Below the pieces are notes generated by a model. The model was not told the origin of the DNA. It worked only from the letters and a program-made list of their open reading frames with translations, and ran no database searches. Source: Chloranthus sessilifolius (taxonomy: Eukaryota; Streptophyta; Magnoliopsida; Chloranthales; Chloranthaceae). From it: DNA of 64,000 nucleotides. Location: NCBI GenBank assembly GCA_021018995.1, contig CM037588.1, positions 35,213,000 through 35,276,999 of the forward strand, read 5' to 3'. The position numbers were made by a program, and so were the translations under genes. Positions 54,610-64,000 of this stretch are shown piece by piece (position 1 is the first letter of the stretch; each line of letters begins with the position of its first letter).

Positions 54610-55902
54610 TTATGGAAGGGGAAGAGTAGCAGGTTTCCAAGAAGAGAAACTTGTTGATTGATTATGAGTTCCTTGCACAACATTTACTTCCTCAGACTTT
54701 GAGGTACAAACAGTTTCTTCCTCGAAATTTCCCCAAGCATCTTTAGCATCTGTGGTGAAATCTTCACAATGCAAAAACTGTTGTAAAGTCCCTTCTACCA
54801 GTTCATCCAATAGATCAACATGAAAACATTCCTCAGAGCTGAATTGAGGCTGTGTGACTGCATTATAAACATTTAATTTTACCTTCATGTTTCCAAAAGA
54901 GACTTCCATAATACCAGACCTGCATTGGATGCAAGCATTTGCTGTAGCCAGGAATGGTCTTCCCAAAATGACAGGGATGGAAGTTTTGCTTTTGGTAGGT
55001 TCCATGTCCAAAACTAGAAAATCAGCAGGATAGAAAAATTTATCTACTCCCACCAATACATCTTCAATCATCCCAACTGGCTTCCTTTCAGATCTGTCTG
55101 CTAGTTGTAACACCACATGAGTGGGTTTTAATTCTCCCAAACCTAGTTTCTCATATACAGAATATGGAAGTAGGTTGACACTAGCACCCAGATCTAATAA
55201 AGCCTTTTCAATGGTATGTTCCCCAATAATGCAAGGGATTGTGGGGATTCCATGATCTTGAAGTTTAGGAGGTGTGGCAATAGACAACACCTGATTAACT
55301 CTTTCCACAGCAAAGACCTTCTTGGATAACTGTATCCTAGACTGTCTTTTGTGAGTGCAAACATCTTTAAAAAATTTTGCATATGCTGGAATTTGTTTGA
55401 TTGCCTCAAGCAAAGGTAGATTTATCTTGACTTGCTTGAAAGTCTCCATCATTTCATCTATTTTTGTGTTCCCTTTATTAAAAGGGGATACAAATTTCAT
55501 TGCATGAGGAAATGGCAAATGAGGAACTAGTCCTTCATCTACAGCTTTGGAAGCATTATCAGAATCTTTTTTATTTTTTTGTTTTTCATTTGTTTGATTT
55601 TTCTGAGGTACATCAGCACCCCCACTGCTATCATTATGCTGCTCTTGCTGCATATCTTTATCATTTTCCTCATTTTTTCCTTCTTCAGTACCCACTTTGT
55701 TATTTATAATTCTTCCACTTCTCAAAGTTGTGACAGTTTTTACTTCTTCATATGAAATAGAAGCTTCTCCAACCATGAACCGTCCTTTGGGATTGTTCAA
55801 AGGTTGGCTGGGTAACTTTCCTTCCTCTCTTTTGGCCAAAGTATTTGAAAGTTGTCCCAATGTTTCTTCAATCTTCTTTATGCTCTGGCTGTGAAAGTTC
55901 AT
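54610..55902 (-). CDS. Athila C gag end and aspartic protease
   Basis: An open stretch of about 430 residues. It opens with a coil (MNFHSQSIKKIEETLGQLSN), then a charged Asn/Lys/Glu-rich linker, the Athila link INLPLLEAIKQIPAYAKFFK, and the protease: ALLDLGASVNLLPYSVYEKL, LQLADRSERKPVGMIEDVLV and PVILGRPFLATANAC. Matches the protease of D throughout. Confidence 0.87.
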   Translation of the reverse strand: MNFHSQSIKKIEETLGQLSNTLAKREEGKLPSQPLNNPKGRFMVGEASISYEEVKTVTTLRSGRIINNKVGTEEGKNEENDKDMQQEQHNDSSGGADVPQKNQTNEKQKNKKDSDNASKAVDEGLVPHLPFPHAMKFVSPFNKGNTKIDEMMETFKQVKINLPLLEAIKQIPAYAKFFKDVCTHKRQSRIQLSKKVFAVERVNQVLSIATPPKLQDHGIPTIPCIIGEHTIEKALLDLGASVNLLPYSVYEKLGLGELKPTHVVLQLADRSERKPVGMIEDVLVGVDKFFYPADFLVLDMEPTKSKTSIPVILGRPFLATANACIQCRSGIMEVSFGNMKVKLNVYNAVTQPQFSSEECFHVDLLDELVEGTLQQFLHCEDFTTDAKDAWGNFEEETVCTSKSEEVNVVQGTHNQSTSFSSWKPATLPLP

Positions 55903-55969
55903 AGTCTGAGTTAAAGATCTTAAATTCTGGAGTGAATTTAGGACTTGATCTTCAAAAGAAGGGGACCTG

Positions 55970-57164
55970 GAAGGGATTTGAACTAGCGATTGTCGCAGTT
56001 GTTGTGGAATGGGTCAAAATTTAGCTTTGGCATAAAATTCTCGATAAGGTTGTGCGCTTTTGAAAGGCATTTGGTTCTTTGTTGTTCATTGCTGATAATT
56101 TCCTTGGCTCCACCTCAAATTGGGGTGCCCTCTCCATGGATATTCATTTGACTGCATCTGTCCAAATGATTGGGCAGCATGAGCTTGTTCCACCACTAAA
56201 TCTGGGAACTGTGGTGCAGCAGGACATTGGTCAATTGAATGAGTAGGGGACTGGCATATCAGACATGCCTCCTCTACTCACGCAACCATTGGATTTTTAA
56301 GTGAGTCCATCAATCTATCAAACTTTGTGGTTAAATTGTTCATCTTTCTTTCCAACTCATTCACCTCATAAATCTTTCCTTTGGTGGTTTGCTGATTGTT
56401 CAACCTAGCAGGATTTTCAATATATCTTGACAGAGATTCCTGTTGAGTTGAGTTTTCACCAATTACTTCAAATAAGTCCCAAACCTCCTCAACTATTTTT
56501 TGCAAGTGCCTCCACAGGAGGCATCCACCATATTTTTGCCTTTTTGATCAATTCCTTGATAGAAGCTTTGAACCAGCTGCCATTTGGGAATTTGATGATG
56601 AGGACATTGCCTTAAAAGTTCCTTAAATCTTTCCCATGCTTCATGGAAAGTTTCAGTTGAGTTTTGTGAGAAGGAAATTATACTTTGTCTCAATTGGCTT
56701 GTTTTAGACATTGGGAAGTATTTGTCTAAAAATTGACACTGCAAATCATTCCAAGAAGTGATACTATTTGGTGCTAACATAGACAACCATGCTCTAGCTT
56801 TGTCCTTTAATGAAAAAGGAAAGAGCCTAAGCTTGGTTGCCTCTGGACCAAGTCCAGCTATGTTGAATGTGGTGCAAAGAGCTAAGAATTCATCCACATG
56901 TTTGTATGGATCTTCCTTACTCAACCCATGGAAGGAAGGAAGCATTTGGATGGTCGATGATTTGATCTCATAATTTCCTTCAACAGTAGGAAATTGAATG
57001 CAAAAGGGAGAATTATAAACACCAGGTGCAAAGTAATCCCTCAAAAGTCGAGGTTCTGCACCCATAGTAGCAGAATTCCGTGTTGTTTGTTTGGTTCGTA
57101 ATAGCCTTTCAACTTCTAAATTCAGTGGGACAATCTCAGGGCTGAGAGTCCTCCTACCAAACAT
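55970..57164 (-). pseudogene. Athila C gag
   Basis: Opens MFGRRTLSPEIVPLNLEVER and shows GNYEIKSSTIQMLPSFHGLS, KEDPYKHVDEFLALCTTFNI, LFPFSLKDKARAWLSMLAPN, WNDLQCQFLDKYFPMSKTSQ and CPHHQIPKWQLVQSFYQGID. The nucleocapsid-like part near 56200-56270 has the Cys/His spacing seen in A (CLICQSPTHS-like). Broken. Confidence 0.87.
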
Positions 57165-57336
57165 ATAACTCAGAACAAAAAATCAGATTATTCACAGTAA
57201 ACCTTCAGAATTCCTTTTTTAAGTAGTTTCCCTCCTTCAAAAATTGGATATGATTAACTGCACAGGTATAAGCAATAGAATAGTTTAGTACTGATATAAA
57301 AAATGAAAACTTAGGTCTACCTATTTTAGAACAAAT

Positions 57337-57354
57337 TCCCCGGCAACGGCGCCA
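57337..57354 (-). promoter_or_regulatory. Primer binding site of C (tRNA-Asp type)
   Basis: The minus strand reads TGGCGCCGTTGCCGGGGA, the standard Athila form, 6 bases after the LTR. Confidence 0.93.
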
Positions 57355-57360
57355 AAAACT

Positions 57361-59205
57361 TGTTGTTAATTTCTAAGTGTGCATGCTATATTTGTGTTTT
57401 GAAAACAGATTTTCAACTGCTAAGTTGTAATGAATCTGGAACATTAAAAAGAGTAAAGTAATATCAGCACAGAGAGAAGTGAATTAGCCTGCAAGATCAG
57501 GGCCAATTGTAGCAAGTTTTAAATGTAAGTGAGTAAAAGATCGTCCACAGAGAATTTGTTTAAAATGCAAGATAAACCTCCAGATCTAAGCTACCAGATC
57601 TGGTCTCTTATCCTATCTAGAAAGCACATAAGATGGGAGGTTGAATTTGTCACATTAACTAAATGATAGAAGTAAAAGTTAAACTAACTGATCCAGATCT
57701 GAGTTGGGGGAATTTTGATGTAAACTTATAAAAATGGAGAAATAATATCTAACTTTGATTTGGTCCTTGCGATACAATGAGAATGACTGCATATCAAATG
57801 AGAGATGATCCAATCTTCATCTGGCTACAAGCACAGATGTAAGAGAAATAAATCTAACTCAAGGATTAGATTTAGGCTTATGGCTATGGTCTATCCACTT
57901 TAATGGCCACAGACCATCCAATAGTCTTTAATCAAAATCCTTAATTTAGAACAAGAAACATCACTACCAATGCCGTCAGAGATTAGGTTACAAACACTAA
58001 TTCTCACAGGATTAATGAATCAAGGGAAATTGCATGAAAAATAGTAAATCTAAAGGAGTCTAATGCAATAAGGAGATCAGAGGGAACCCTTAACATGAGT
58101 CCAATTGAGAATGTACGGTTTACAGCAACCTTTTCAAATTCACCATTATAATTACAGAGCACAGCTTAAACAACTCTCAGATTTGTGGTTTTGAATACAA
58201 CTCTCCTTTGAATTACAGACGTATCTCACAGCTCTCAATTGCAAGTAAAAGTGAGGCTATTACAGGGATTTCAGACAAACTATCTGATTTGGAAATGGAG
58301 GAATAGGAATGAGACTCAAAATCTGGATGCCCAAATTGGGCAAATGGTTCGTCTATTTATAGTTTTCCCTAAGCCCATCTCAGATGTGTTTCAACCAATC
58401 AGAAGTGCTCAGATCTGTATCAACTAATGGTAGTCGAGCACAAGGATCCAGATCTATTCTAGCCAATCAGAATTGCTCGATCCGTTCAAATCAGCGAACA
58501 TAAGCATCAATTATGCATTTGAAAATCATTAGAGCTTCTAGAAGTTCCCGCCAAGTTATTTCATCTCCGGTGCTCACATGGGGTGGAATATGCCTTCGCT
58601 TCATGCTTAGAATCTTCGGAATGTCCCTAGGTTTTAAATGCATTGGGACACGTGAAAAGATTACTAAATTACCCTTGCAAAAAGCCGGAATCTCGAATAC
58701 CATTTCGCATAGTTTAGGGACTTTTCAGGTGTCAGAACTCCTGAAGCTCTTTTCAAGCGTTGTTCTGTTCAAAAGGAGTTTTCTTCTTTTCGAAAAGGTC
58801 AATCATCTCTTCGAAGAGTTCAGGTGCTCTTCGAAAACTAAGCCTGGAGTTTTTAGTTCTTTTCGCAGAGTTCAGGATCTTTTTGAACAGTTTAGGTTCT
58901 TTTCGAAAAGTACTCTGTAGTGCATTTTTCTGTTCGAATTGCTCCATACTTCTTTTTTGGGTTGAGACCAGGTCTTTGCCTCTTCAGTTTAGACCTTTTA
59001 ACAACTAGTGAGGTTGTCCCTTCTCTTTCTTCCTTTGGATCGACATGGATTATCATCTTTTTGGCACTTTTAAGCTGCTTTCATGGTTAAGCCTGTCTTT
59101 ATTGTTAGCTGAAACACAAGCACTGAGAACACCTATTTAGTTCTCTCAAAGGTCTATCAAGACTCAGGTTGAGGGGTGAAAAATGGTATTTTTCAGTTCT
59201 CAACA
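57361..59205 (-). repeat. 5' LTR of Athila C
   Basis: 1845 bp, same ends as 44868-46716; minus-strand TATA box at 58354-58361; TTCGAAAAG motif cluster at about 58745-58925. Confidence 0.95.
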
Positions 59206-59210
59206 GCACC
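59206..59210 (+). repeat. Target site duplication of C, right copy (GCACC)
   Basis: Identical to 44863-44867. Confidence 0.92.
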
Positions 59211-59700
59211 CATCAGTTATCAGTGGCCTGCGCCCAACACATCACCCCCAGTATAGCCACCGACAAACTCCACCACCCCAGTCAGTTACCTGATGGCCCA
59301 TCATACCCCCCATCTGTCTCCAGCACCCACTAGCTATCAATGGCCTACTTTTACCTCCTTCCCTCCAATGCCACAACCCTCAAGCTTCACCACCCCCATT
59401 TGGCCCAATCTTTCCACCCAACTCGCTGCCACCGAGGTGAATCAAGTATTGGCCACACCTCCTGAGCTGATGGTACAAGTGCCTCAAGTACCGGGAGCCG
59501 TACCTTTCTAGCTCTTGGGACCCACATATGATCCTTATCAGGTCCCGCTAAGCTACGAACAAACAAATGTCAATGCTGGCAGCAGCAGCAAAGAAGGGGC
59601 AGTAGATTTTGTTACCAAGTCAGGGAGAATATCAAAGCTGCCAGAAGCACCAGCAGCAGCACAGGCCCAACCTGAAGGAAGGAAAGACAACGCGGTGAAC
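59211..59700 (+). pseudogene. Element B, Pro-rich link between gag and protease
   Basis: Continues the SYQWP repeats interrupted at 44867 (PAPTSYQWPTFTSFPPMPQP), then PLSYEQTNVNAGSSSKEGAV. Part of the gag-pro polyprotein; broken. Confidence 0.65.
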
Positions 59701-59705
59701 CCTTC

Positions 59706-60524
59706 GTGAAGCTGAGTCGAGAACATATACTGGAGACTCAGTTGAGAAGAATGCCTGCCCATATCACTGTACGGGATCTATTGATGACGTCCCCACTCCA
59801 TGTATCACATCAAGTTAGCCCCGATGAAGTCAGGCAAATAATTGGTCAAGTGATGGCTCCAAATGCCATTTCATTTTCTAATGTCGATTTACCTGAGGAA
59901 GGAGGTAGTCACTCAAAATCTCTGAATATAACCGTTGAGTCTGAAAATATGATTATCCCCTTTGTACTTATTGATAATGGGTCTACATTGAATATATGCC
60001 CATTAATAATCGTCACCAAGATCGGGGTTGATCCGTGCATGCTAAGGCCCACCAGAACCAGCGCTAGAGGGTTTGACAATACAAGGAGAGAAATAATGGG
60101 AGAAGTTGATCTTGAGCTGTTGATAGGGCCAATGACCTTTTCCATCTTTTTTCAAGTCATGGATATCAAATCCTCATTTAACCTATTATTCGGTCGCCCA
60201 TGGCTACATGATGTCGGAGCCATACCTTCCACGTTGCACCCGAAACTCCAATTTGCATCTGGGCATAAGATTATCACAATCATCGAAGAGGGGCATAATG
60301 ACAAAGAGAAGGCCACCAATAGCATAGAGAAACCTAACATACTAGATATACTGCACACTGCGGAGGATGTCGACCTCCACAGTTTTGAATATGAGGTATC
60401 GGCTATACTCCCAGAACCCATTGAGGGCATAATGTCTAAAACGGGAGGCAGTATGGTTGTGGCAGTGGCAATGCTCCAAAAGCGGGGCTATCAGAAAGGA
60501 AGGGGTCTGGGATCTAAATTATAA
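59706..60524 (+). CDS. Element B aspartic protease with G-patch-like end
   Basis: An open stretch of about 272 residues. TVRDLLMTSPLHVSHQ is followed by the protease active site LIDNGSTLNICPL (DNGS at residues 90-93), FDNTRREIMGEVDLELLIGP, and SSFNLLFGRPWLHDVGAIPS. The end reads AMLQKRGYQKGRGLGSKL, a G-patch-like motif that is common at this place in Tat/Ogre elements. DNGS in place of DTGS is seen in this lineage. Confidence 0.85.
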   Translation: MKLSREHILETQLRRMPAHITVRDLLMTSPLHVSHQVSPDEVRQIIGQVMAPNAISFSNVDLPEEGGSHSKSLNITVESENMIIPFVLIDNGSTLNICPLIIVTKIGVDPCMLRPTRTSARGFDNTRREIMGEVDLELLIGPMTFSIFFQVMDIKSSFNLLFGRPWLHDVGAIPSTLHPKLQFASGHKIITIIEEGHNDKEKATNSIEKPNILDILHTAEDVDLHSFEYEVSAILPEPIEGIMSKTGGSMVVAVAMLQKRGYQKGRGLGSKL

Positions 60525-61514
60525 GGCAGAAGAGAGCCAGTTGTGGCTAAGGGACAGAAAGTAAGATTTGGCCTAGGATACAAGCCCACAGAGCAAGAGG
60601 TCCGAGTGGCCAAAGAGAAAGTCAGGGTCGTCGCGACTGCAAGAGCTCGAGGAATCAACATAGAAGAGAAACCTCGTCCAAGGCCGCACATCAGGGATTC
60701 CTTTGTCAGTGCAGGGGTTGTAAAGATTGATCGAAATGGGGCACCCCACACAAACCCATAGCCCTAGTCCATCCCACCAATCCCCAGATCTCCCTTCCCA
60801 GCTTGGAGATAGATTTGGCCGCATTGTCCCTTTTCGAGGAACGACGGTCGGTACCTGAACAAACCCCCCCTGTGGTAAATCACCACAAAATCGAGTTATC
60901 ATTTGAGGATATGATCTCAGACGAAATGGGGATCAATATGATGGAGGCTGACTCTAATGAGCCATATCAGTCAGTACCCTCCATCCCAACAGGTAAAGAA
61001 GCGGCCCCTCAGGTACACAACTGGGCATCTTTTCCCCAAACCCTGGAAGCGGGAAGTGGCCTAACATTTGGCACCCGTTTCCCAAAAAAAAACAACCTAT
61101 AAAAAGTGAGATAAGCCCTTGGCAGGCAATACCTTGTATATACACAAACCTGCCTTGCCAAGGGTCCGTCTTCGAAGAAAACAAAATTTTCAAAAACACG
61201 GAAAAAATACAAAATCCCAAAAACATTAAAAAATCCAAAGACAAAAAATATTATCATTTAAAATTCCAGGAAATGCCCCACAAAAGGATGCCTTAATCAA
61301 AATTCCCGTCCCATGTGAAATCGACCCCTTCCCTATAAAAATACAAGAAAAGGTAGGGATCACGAGTCTGGATGAGGATGTCCCCTTCAAAGAGCTCCCC
61401 GATGAGCTCCTTGACCGATTTGCCGACTTTGAGCATGACCCTACCCCCATTGTCGAAGAGACCGAAGACGTCAATCTAGGAACTGAGGAGGTTCCCTGGA
61501 TAACAAAAATCGAA
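60525..61514 (+). other. Element B spacer between protease and RT, with a hairpin
   Basis: The first part still encodes polyprotein text (PRPRPHIRDSFVSAG). Around 61090-61265 the sequence is A-rich and non-coding in character. It contains a stem (cccttggcaggca at 61116-61128 pairing with tgccttgccaaggg at 61151-61164) and ends with an acceptor-like ttaaaattccag at 61270. Ogre elements are known to have an intron between protease and RT, so this could be that intron. The polyprotein resumes by about 61380 (SLDEDVPFKELPDELLDRFA). Confidence 0.5.
61116..61164. repeat. Stem-loop in the protease-RT spacer of B
   Basis: Arms of 13-14 bases, complementary except for one unpaired base, with a loop of about 22. 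Confidence 0.7.
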
Positions 61515-62390
61515 ATGTCACTATCTCCTGAGGAAAGAAAAAGCATGATCGGCTTCCTTTGGTCGTACCAAGACATTTTTGCCATGTCGTACGAGGACAT
61601 GCCTGGTCTAGATATCGATTTGGTTGAGCATGAGTTGCCCCTCTACCCTGATATGAATCCAATCAAGCAGAAGCTGAGACGTCTTCGACCCGAATGGATG
61701 CTGAAAGTCAAAGATGAGATCATCAAGCAATACGATGCAGGGTTTCTCATGGTATCCAAATACCCACAATGGCTAGCAAATATCATGCCTGTACCGAAGT
61801 AGAATGGAAAGGTCTGCATGTGCATCGATTTTGGCAATTTGATTATAGAGCGAGCCCAAAGGACGATTTCCCATTGCCACACATTGACATCTTGGTTGAT
61901 AACACAACTAAGCATGGGATGTTTTCTTTTATGGATGGATTCTCAGGATACAATCAGATCAAAATGGCAGAGGTTGATTGTGAGAAGACAATGTTCATTA
62001 CCCCCTGGGAAACCTTTTTCTATCGAGTCATGCCATTCGGGCTGAAGAATGCCGATGCAACGTACCAGAGAGCTATGACTGCAGTATTTCATGACATGAT
62101 GCACCGAGAGATTAAAGTGTATGTTGACGACATGATAGCCAAATCACCAGAGCAAAGCGACCATCTGGTAAACCTTCAGAAGCTATTTGAAAGGATGAGG
62201 AAGTATCGACTATGTCTGAATCCACAGAAGTGCACATTTGGTGCTATGCCAGGGAAACTTCTAGGGTTCATCGTCAGCAGGAGGGGGATCGAGGTCGACC
62301 CAATCAAAGTCAAAGCCATCACTGAAATGCCACCGCCGTCTACCGAGAAAGAGGTTAGAGGGTTTCCAGGCGATATCTGATATATATCTG
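61515..62390 (+). pseudogene. Element B reverse transcriptase
   Basis: Motifs: DIFAMSYEDMPGLDIDLVEH, NPIKQKLRRLRPEWMLKVKD, QYDAGFLMVSKYPQWLANIM, MFSFMDGFSGYNQIKMAEVD, VMPFGLKNADATYQRAMTAV and the catalytic VYVDDMIAKS. Then KCTFGAMPGKLLGFIVSRRG. The wording (SYEDMPG, YVDDMIAKS) is typical of Tat/Ogre. Broken. Confidence 0.9.
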
Positions 62391-62399
62391 TCATAACTA

Positions 62400-62930
62400 A
62401 CTCCAATCACGCCCAATCTTCAAGTTCGAGGAAGAATTAGCATTGAATGGAGCAGCGATTGTCAGGTAGCATTTGAAAAAATCAAAGGCTACCTCCTTAA
62501 TCCAGCTATTTTGGTACCATCTGAGCTAAGGAGACCACTCTTGATGTATCCCTCCACGACGAAAGTTTCGATGGGATGTGTTTTGGGGCAGCATGATGAA
62601 ATGGGAAGAAGAGAGCAGGCCATTTACTATCTGAGCAAGAAGTTTAATGATTACGAGATGCGCTACTCTCATCGTGAGGAAGCATGCCTAGATCTTGTAT
62701 GGGCTACTCAAAGGCTCCGCCACTACTTGCTATCTTAGGCCGTCCTACTCTTAGCCCGAATGGATCCATTAAAATACTTGTTCGAGAAGCCGACTCTCAC
62801 TGGGCGAACTGCACGATGGCAGCTTTTATTATCTGAATTCGACATCACATACGTCACTCAGAAATCGATCAAGGGGCAGGCACTTGCTGATCATCTTGCT
62901 GATAATCCTTTACCTGACTATGAGCCGTTT
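62400..62930 (+). pseudogene. Element B RNase H
   Basis: Reads RRPLLMYPSTTKVSMGCVLG, AIYYLSKKFNDYEMRYSHRE, then MDPLKYLFEKPTLTGRTARW and GQALADHLADNPL. It follows RT as the canonical gypsy RNase H. Broken. Confidence 0.85.
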
Positions 62931-62989
62931 AGAACCGAATTCCCAAATGAGGATATCTTGTTCATGACGAAAGATGATGCTGAAGAAGA

Positions 62990-63430
62990 AGAGGAATCTT
63001 GGGTAATGCACTTTGATGGGGCAGCAAATGTCGAGGGCCAAGGAGTTGGCGCCATCCTAATTTCACCAAAAGGATCCAATGTACCGGTCTCTATCAAGCT
63101 CAACTTCCCTTGCACTAACAATATGGCTGAGTATGAAGCTTGCGCCGCTGGTCTGCAGGCAGCTCTCGATCTGAATGTAACTCACCTTTGAGTATTTGGC
63201 GATTCACAGTTAATCATATGTCAGACGAATGGTGACTGGAAGAAGAAAGATGAGAAACTGATCCCCTATCATGAACACCTCGAGGATTTGTTAGCTTGCT
63301 TCCAAGATATGACTTTCTCATACGTCCCCCGGATAAGGAAACGCTTTGCCGACGCGTTAGCTACTCTAGCGTCAATGATAGAAATCTCGTATGGTGCTGA
63401 AATGAAGCCGATCGTGATCGAGTAGAGGAC
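62990..63430 (+). pseudogene. Element B second, archaeal-type RNase H
   Basis: Reads WVMHFDGAANVEGQGVGAIL, then CTNNMAEYEACAAGLQAALD, FGDSQLIICQ and RFADALATLASMI. These give the D...E...D...D order of the archaeal-type RNase H that Tat-lineage elements acquired in addition to their own. It is diagnostic for the lineage. Broken. Confidence 0.87.
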
Positions 63431-63599
63431 TGATGATGAGCCACCTTGGTTCTCAGATATCAAGAGTTTCCTCGAGACCCTACCTTTCCTAGAGGGTACA
63501 TCTAAGACAAACCGATGAACCATTCAACATTTAGCGGTAGGTTACGTCATTTGCGGGGAATGCCTCTACAAGCGATCATACAATAACATCTTACTCAGG

Positions 63600-64000
63600 T
63601 GTCTCACTGAAAGTATAGCGGTCAATATTATGAAAGAAATCCAGGAGGGAGTATGCGGAGCCCACGTCAGCGGTCACATGCTCGCTAAGAAAATCCTATG
63701 GCAAGGATACTTTTGGACCACCATGGAATCAGATTACTACAAACATGTTCAAAAATGCTATAAGTGTCAAGAACACTCCAGTCTGATACACGCTCTTGCC
63801 ATTGATCTTCACTGCATGACCACTCCTTGGCCATTTGCTACTTGGGGCCTTGACGTTGTTGGAATGATTAATCCAACAACATCAAATGGACATCGGTTCA
63901 TCCTCATCGCCATTGAATACTCACCCAGTGGGTAGAAGCGACGTCATATGCGAACATCATGGCCAGACACGTTGAGAAGTTTCTCAAGAACAATATTGTG
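63600..64000 (+). pseudogene. Element B integrase, N-terminal part, cut by the window
   Basis: Zinc-binding residues in GAHVSGHMLAKKIL and KCYKCQEHS, then the start of the core: WPFATWGLDVVGMINPTTSN and HRFILIAIEY with the first catalytic Asp. The rest lies outside the window. Confidence 0.85.

Larger units (their letters stand above)
44868..59205 (-). mobile_element. Athila-lineage LTR retrotransposon C, complete, minus strand
   Basis: A full-length element of 14.3 kb inserted in the gag region of B in the opposite orientation to D. Reading from 59205 downward: LTR, tRNA-Asp primer site, gag, protease, RT, RNase H, integrase, a motif-rich spacer, a third ORF with a long open stretch, a second polypurine tract, a non-coding 3' region, polypurine tract, LTR. 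The LTRs (1845 and 1849 bp) differ by about 3% by eye, a little less than those of D. Structurally whole but broken, with roughly ten breaks. Confidence 0.95.
24889..64000 (+). mobile_element. Tat/Ogre-lineage LTR retrotransposon B, split by two insertions, runs off the window
   Basis: The parts lie in three blocks, 24889-28658, 42218-44867 and 59206-64000, about 11.2 kb together before integrase is complete. The lineage is shown by the tRNA-Arg-type primer site, a G-patch-like end of the protease unit, and a second (archaeal-type) RNase H between the first RNase H and integrase. Athila D and C sit in the gag region with clean 5-bp target duplications. The 5' flank is ctagc (24884-24888). The 3' LTR is not in the window. 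Broken, with more than ten breaks in the visible part. Confidence 0.9.

Noticed and set aside
1-64000. tRNA, rRNA or host housekeeping genes
   Set aside because: None seen; tRNA-like strings are primer binding sites next to LTRs or in the viral leader.

Overview
The window looks like nuclear DNA of a flowering plant, from a heterochromatic, repeat-filled stretch. Everything recognised is a transposable element, an endogenous virus fossil, or a gene-like unit carried with them. I see no housekeeping gene, tRNA or rRNA. The evidence is several Ty3/gypsy LTR elements of the plant-only Athila and Tat/Ogre lineages, an endogenous caulimovirid, and copies of a plant mobile domain (PMD) gene. The species cannot be named from the sequence.

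Layout. (1) 1-10770 holds two related gene-bearing arms pointing away from each other: left arm 1-2816 on the minus strand and right arm 6211-10770 on the plus strand. Each carries PMD-type sequence with conserved splice sites, then a DUF7745-like frame. The left arm is cut off by a Tat/Ogre-type LTR (2817 to about 4290). (2) 10771-16806 is Athila element A, with its 5' LTR, primer site, gag, protease and part of RT. (3) 16807-24888 is an endogenous pararetrovirus (Caulimoviridae): viroplasmin, 35S-like promoter, tRNA-Met primer site, movement protein, coat protein, protease and partial RT, followed by a tail of inverted and direct pieces of the same virus. (4) 24889-64000 is Tat/Ogre element B, running off the window inside integrase. 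B is split by two Athila insertions: D (28659-42217, plus strand, 5-bp target duplication CCCAC) and C (44868-59205, minus strand, target duplication GCACC).

Nesting gives a relative order: the PMD/DUF7745 units are oldest, then A, then the virus inside A, then B against or inside the virus block, then D and C inside the gag region of B. The paired LTRs of D and C differ by only a few percent by eye, so these two are the youngest. All the elements carry several to many breaks.

The most interesting non-coding signals are these. A 19-25-bp near-perfect palindrome occurs about 14 times, upstream of TATA-like sites or leaders in B, the B-like LTR, the DUF7745 units and the PMD unit, and one pair of homologous sites differs by matched changes in both half-sites. 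Each of the three Athila LTR families has its own reiterated CpG palindrome; in C and D the same motif recurs just after integrase, ahead of a TATA-like site and the third ORF. C and D also share a second polypurine tract about 1.6 kb upstream of the real one and a long conserved non-coding 3' region.
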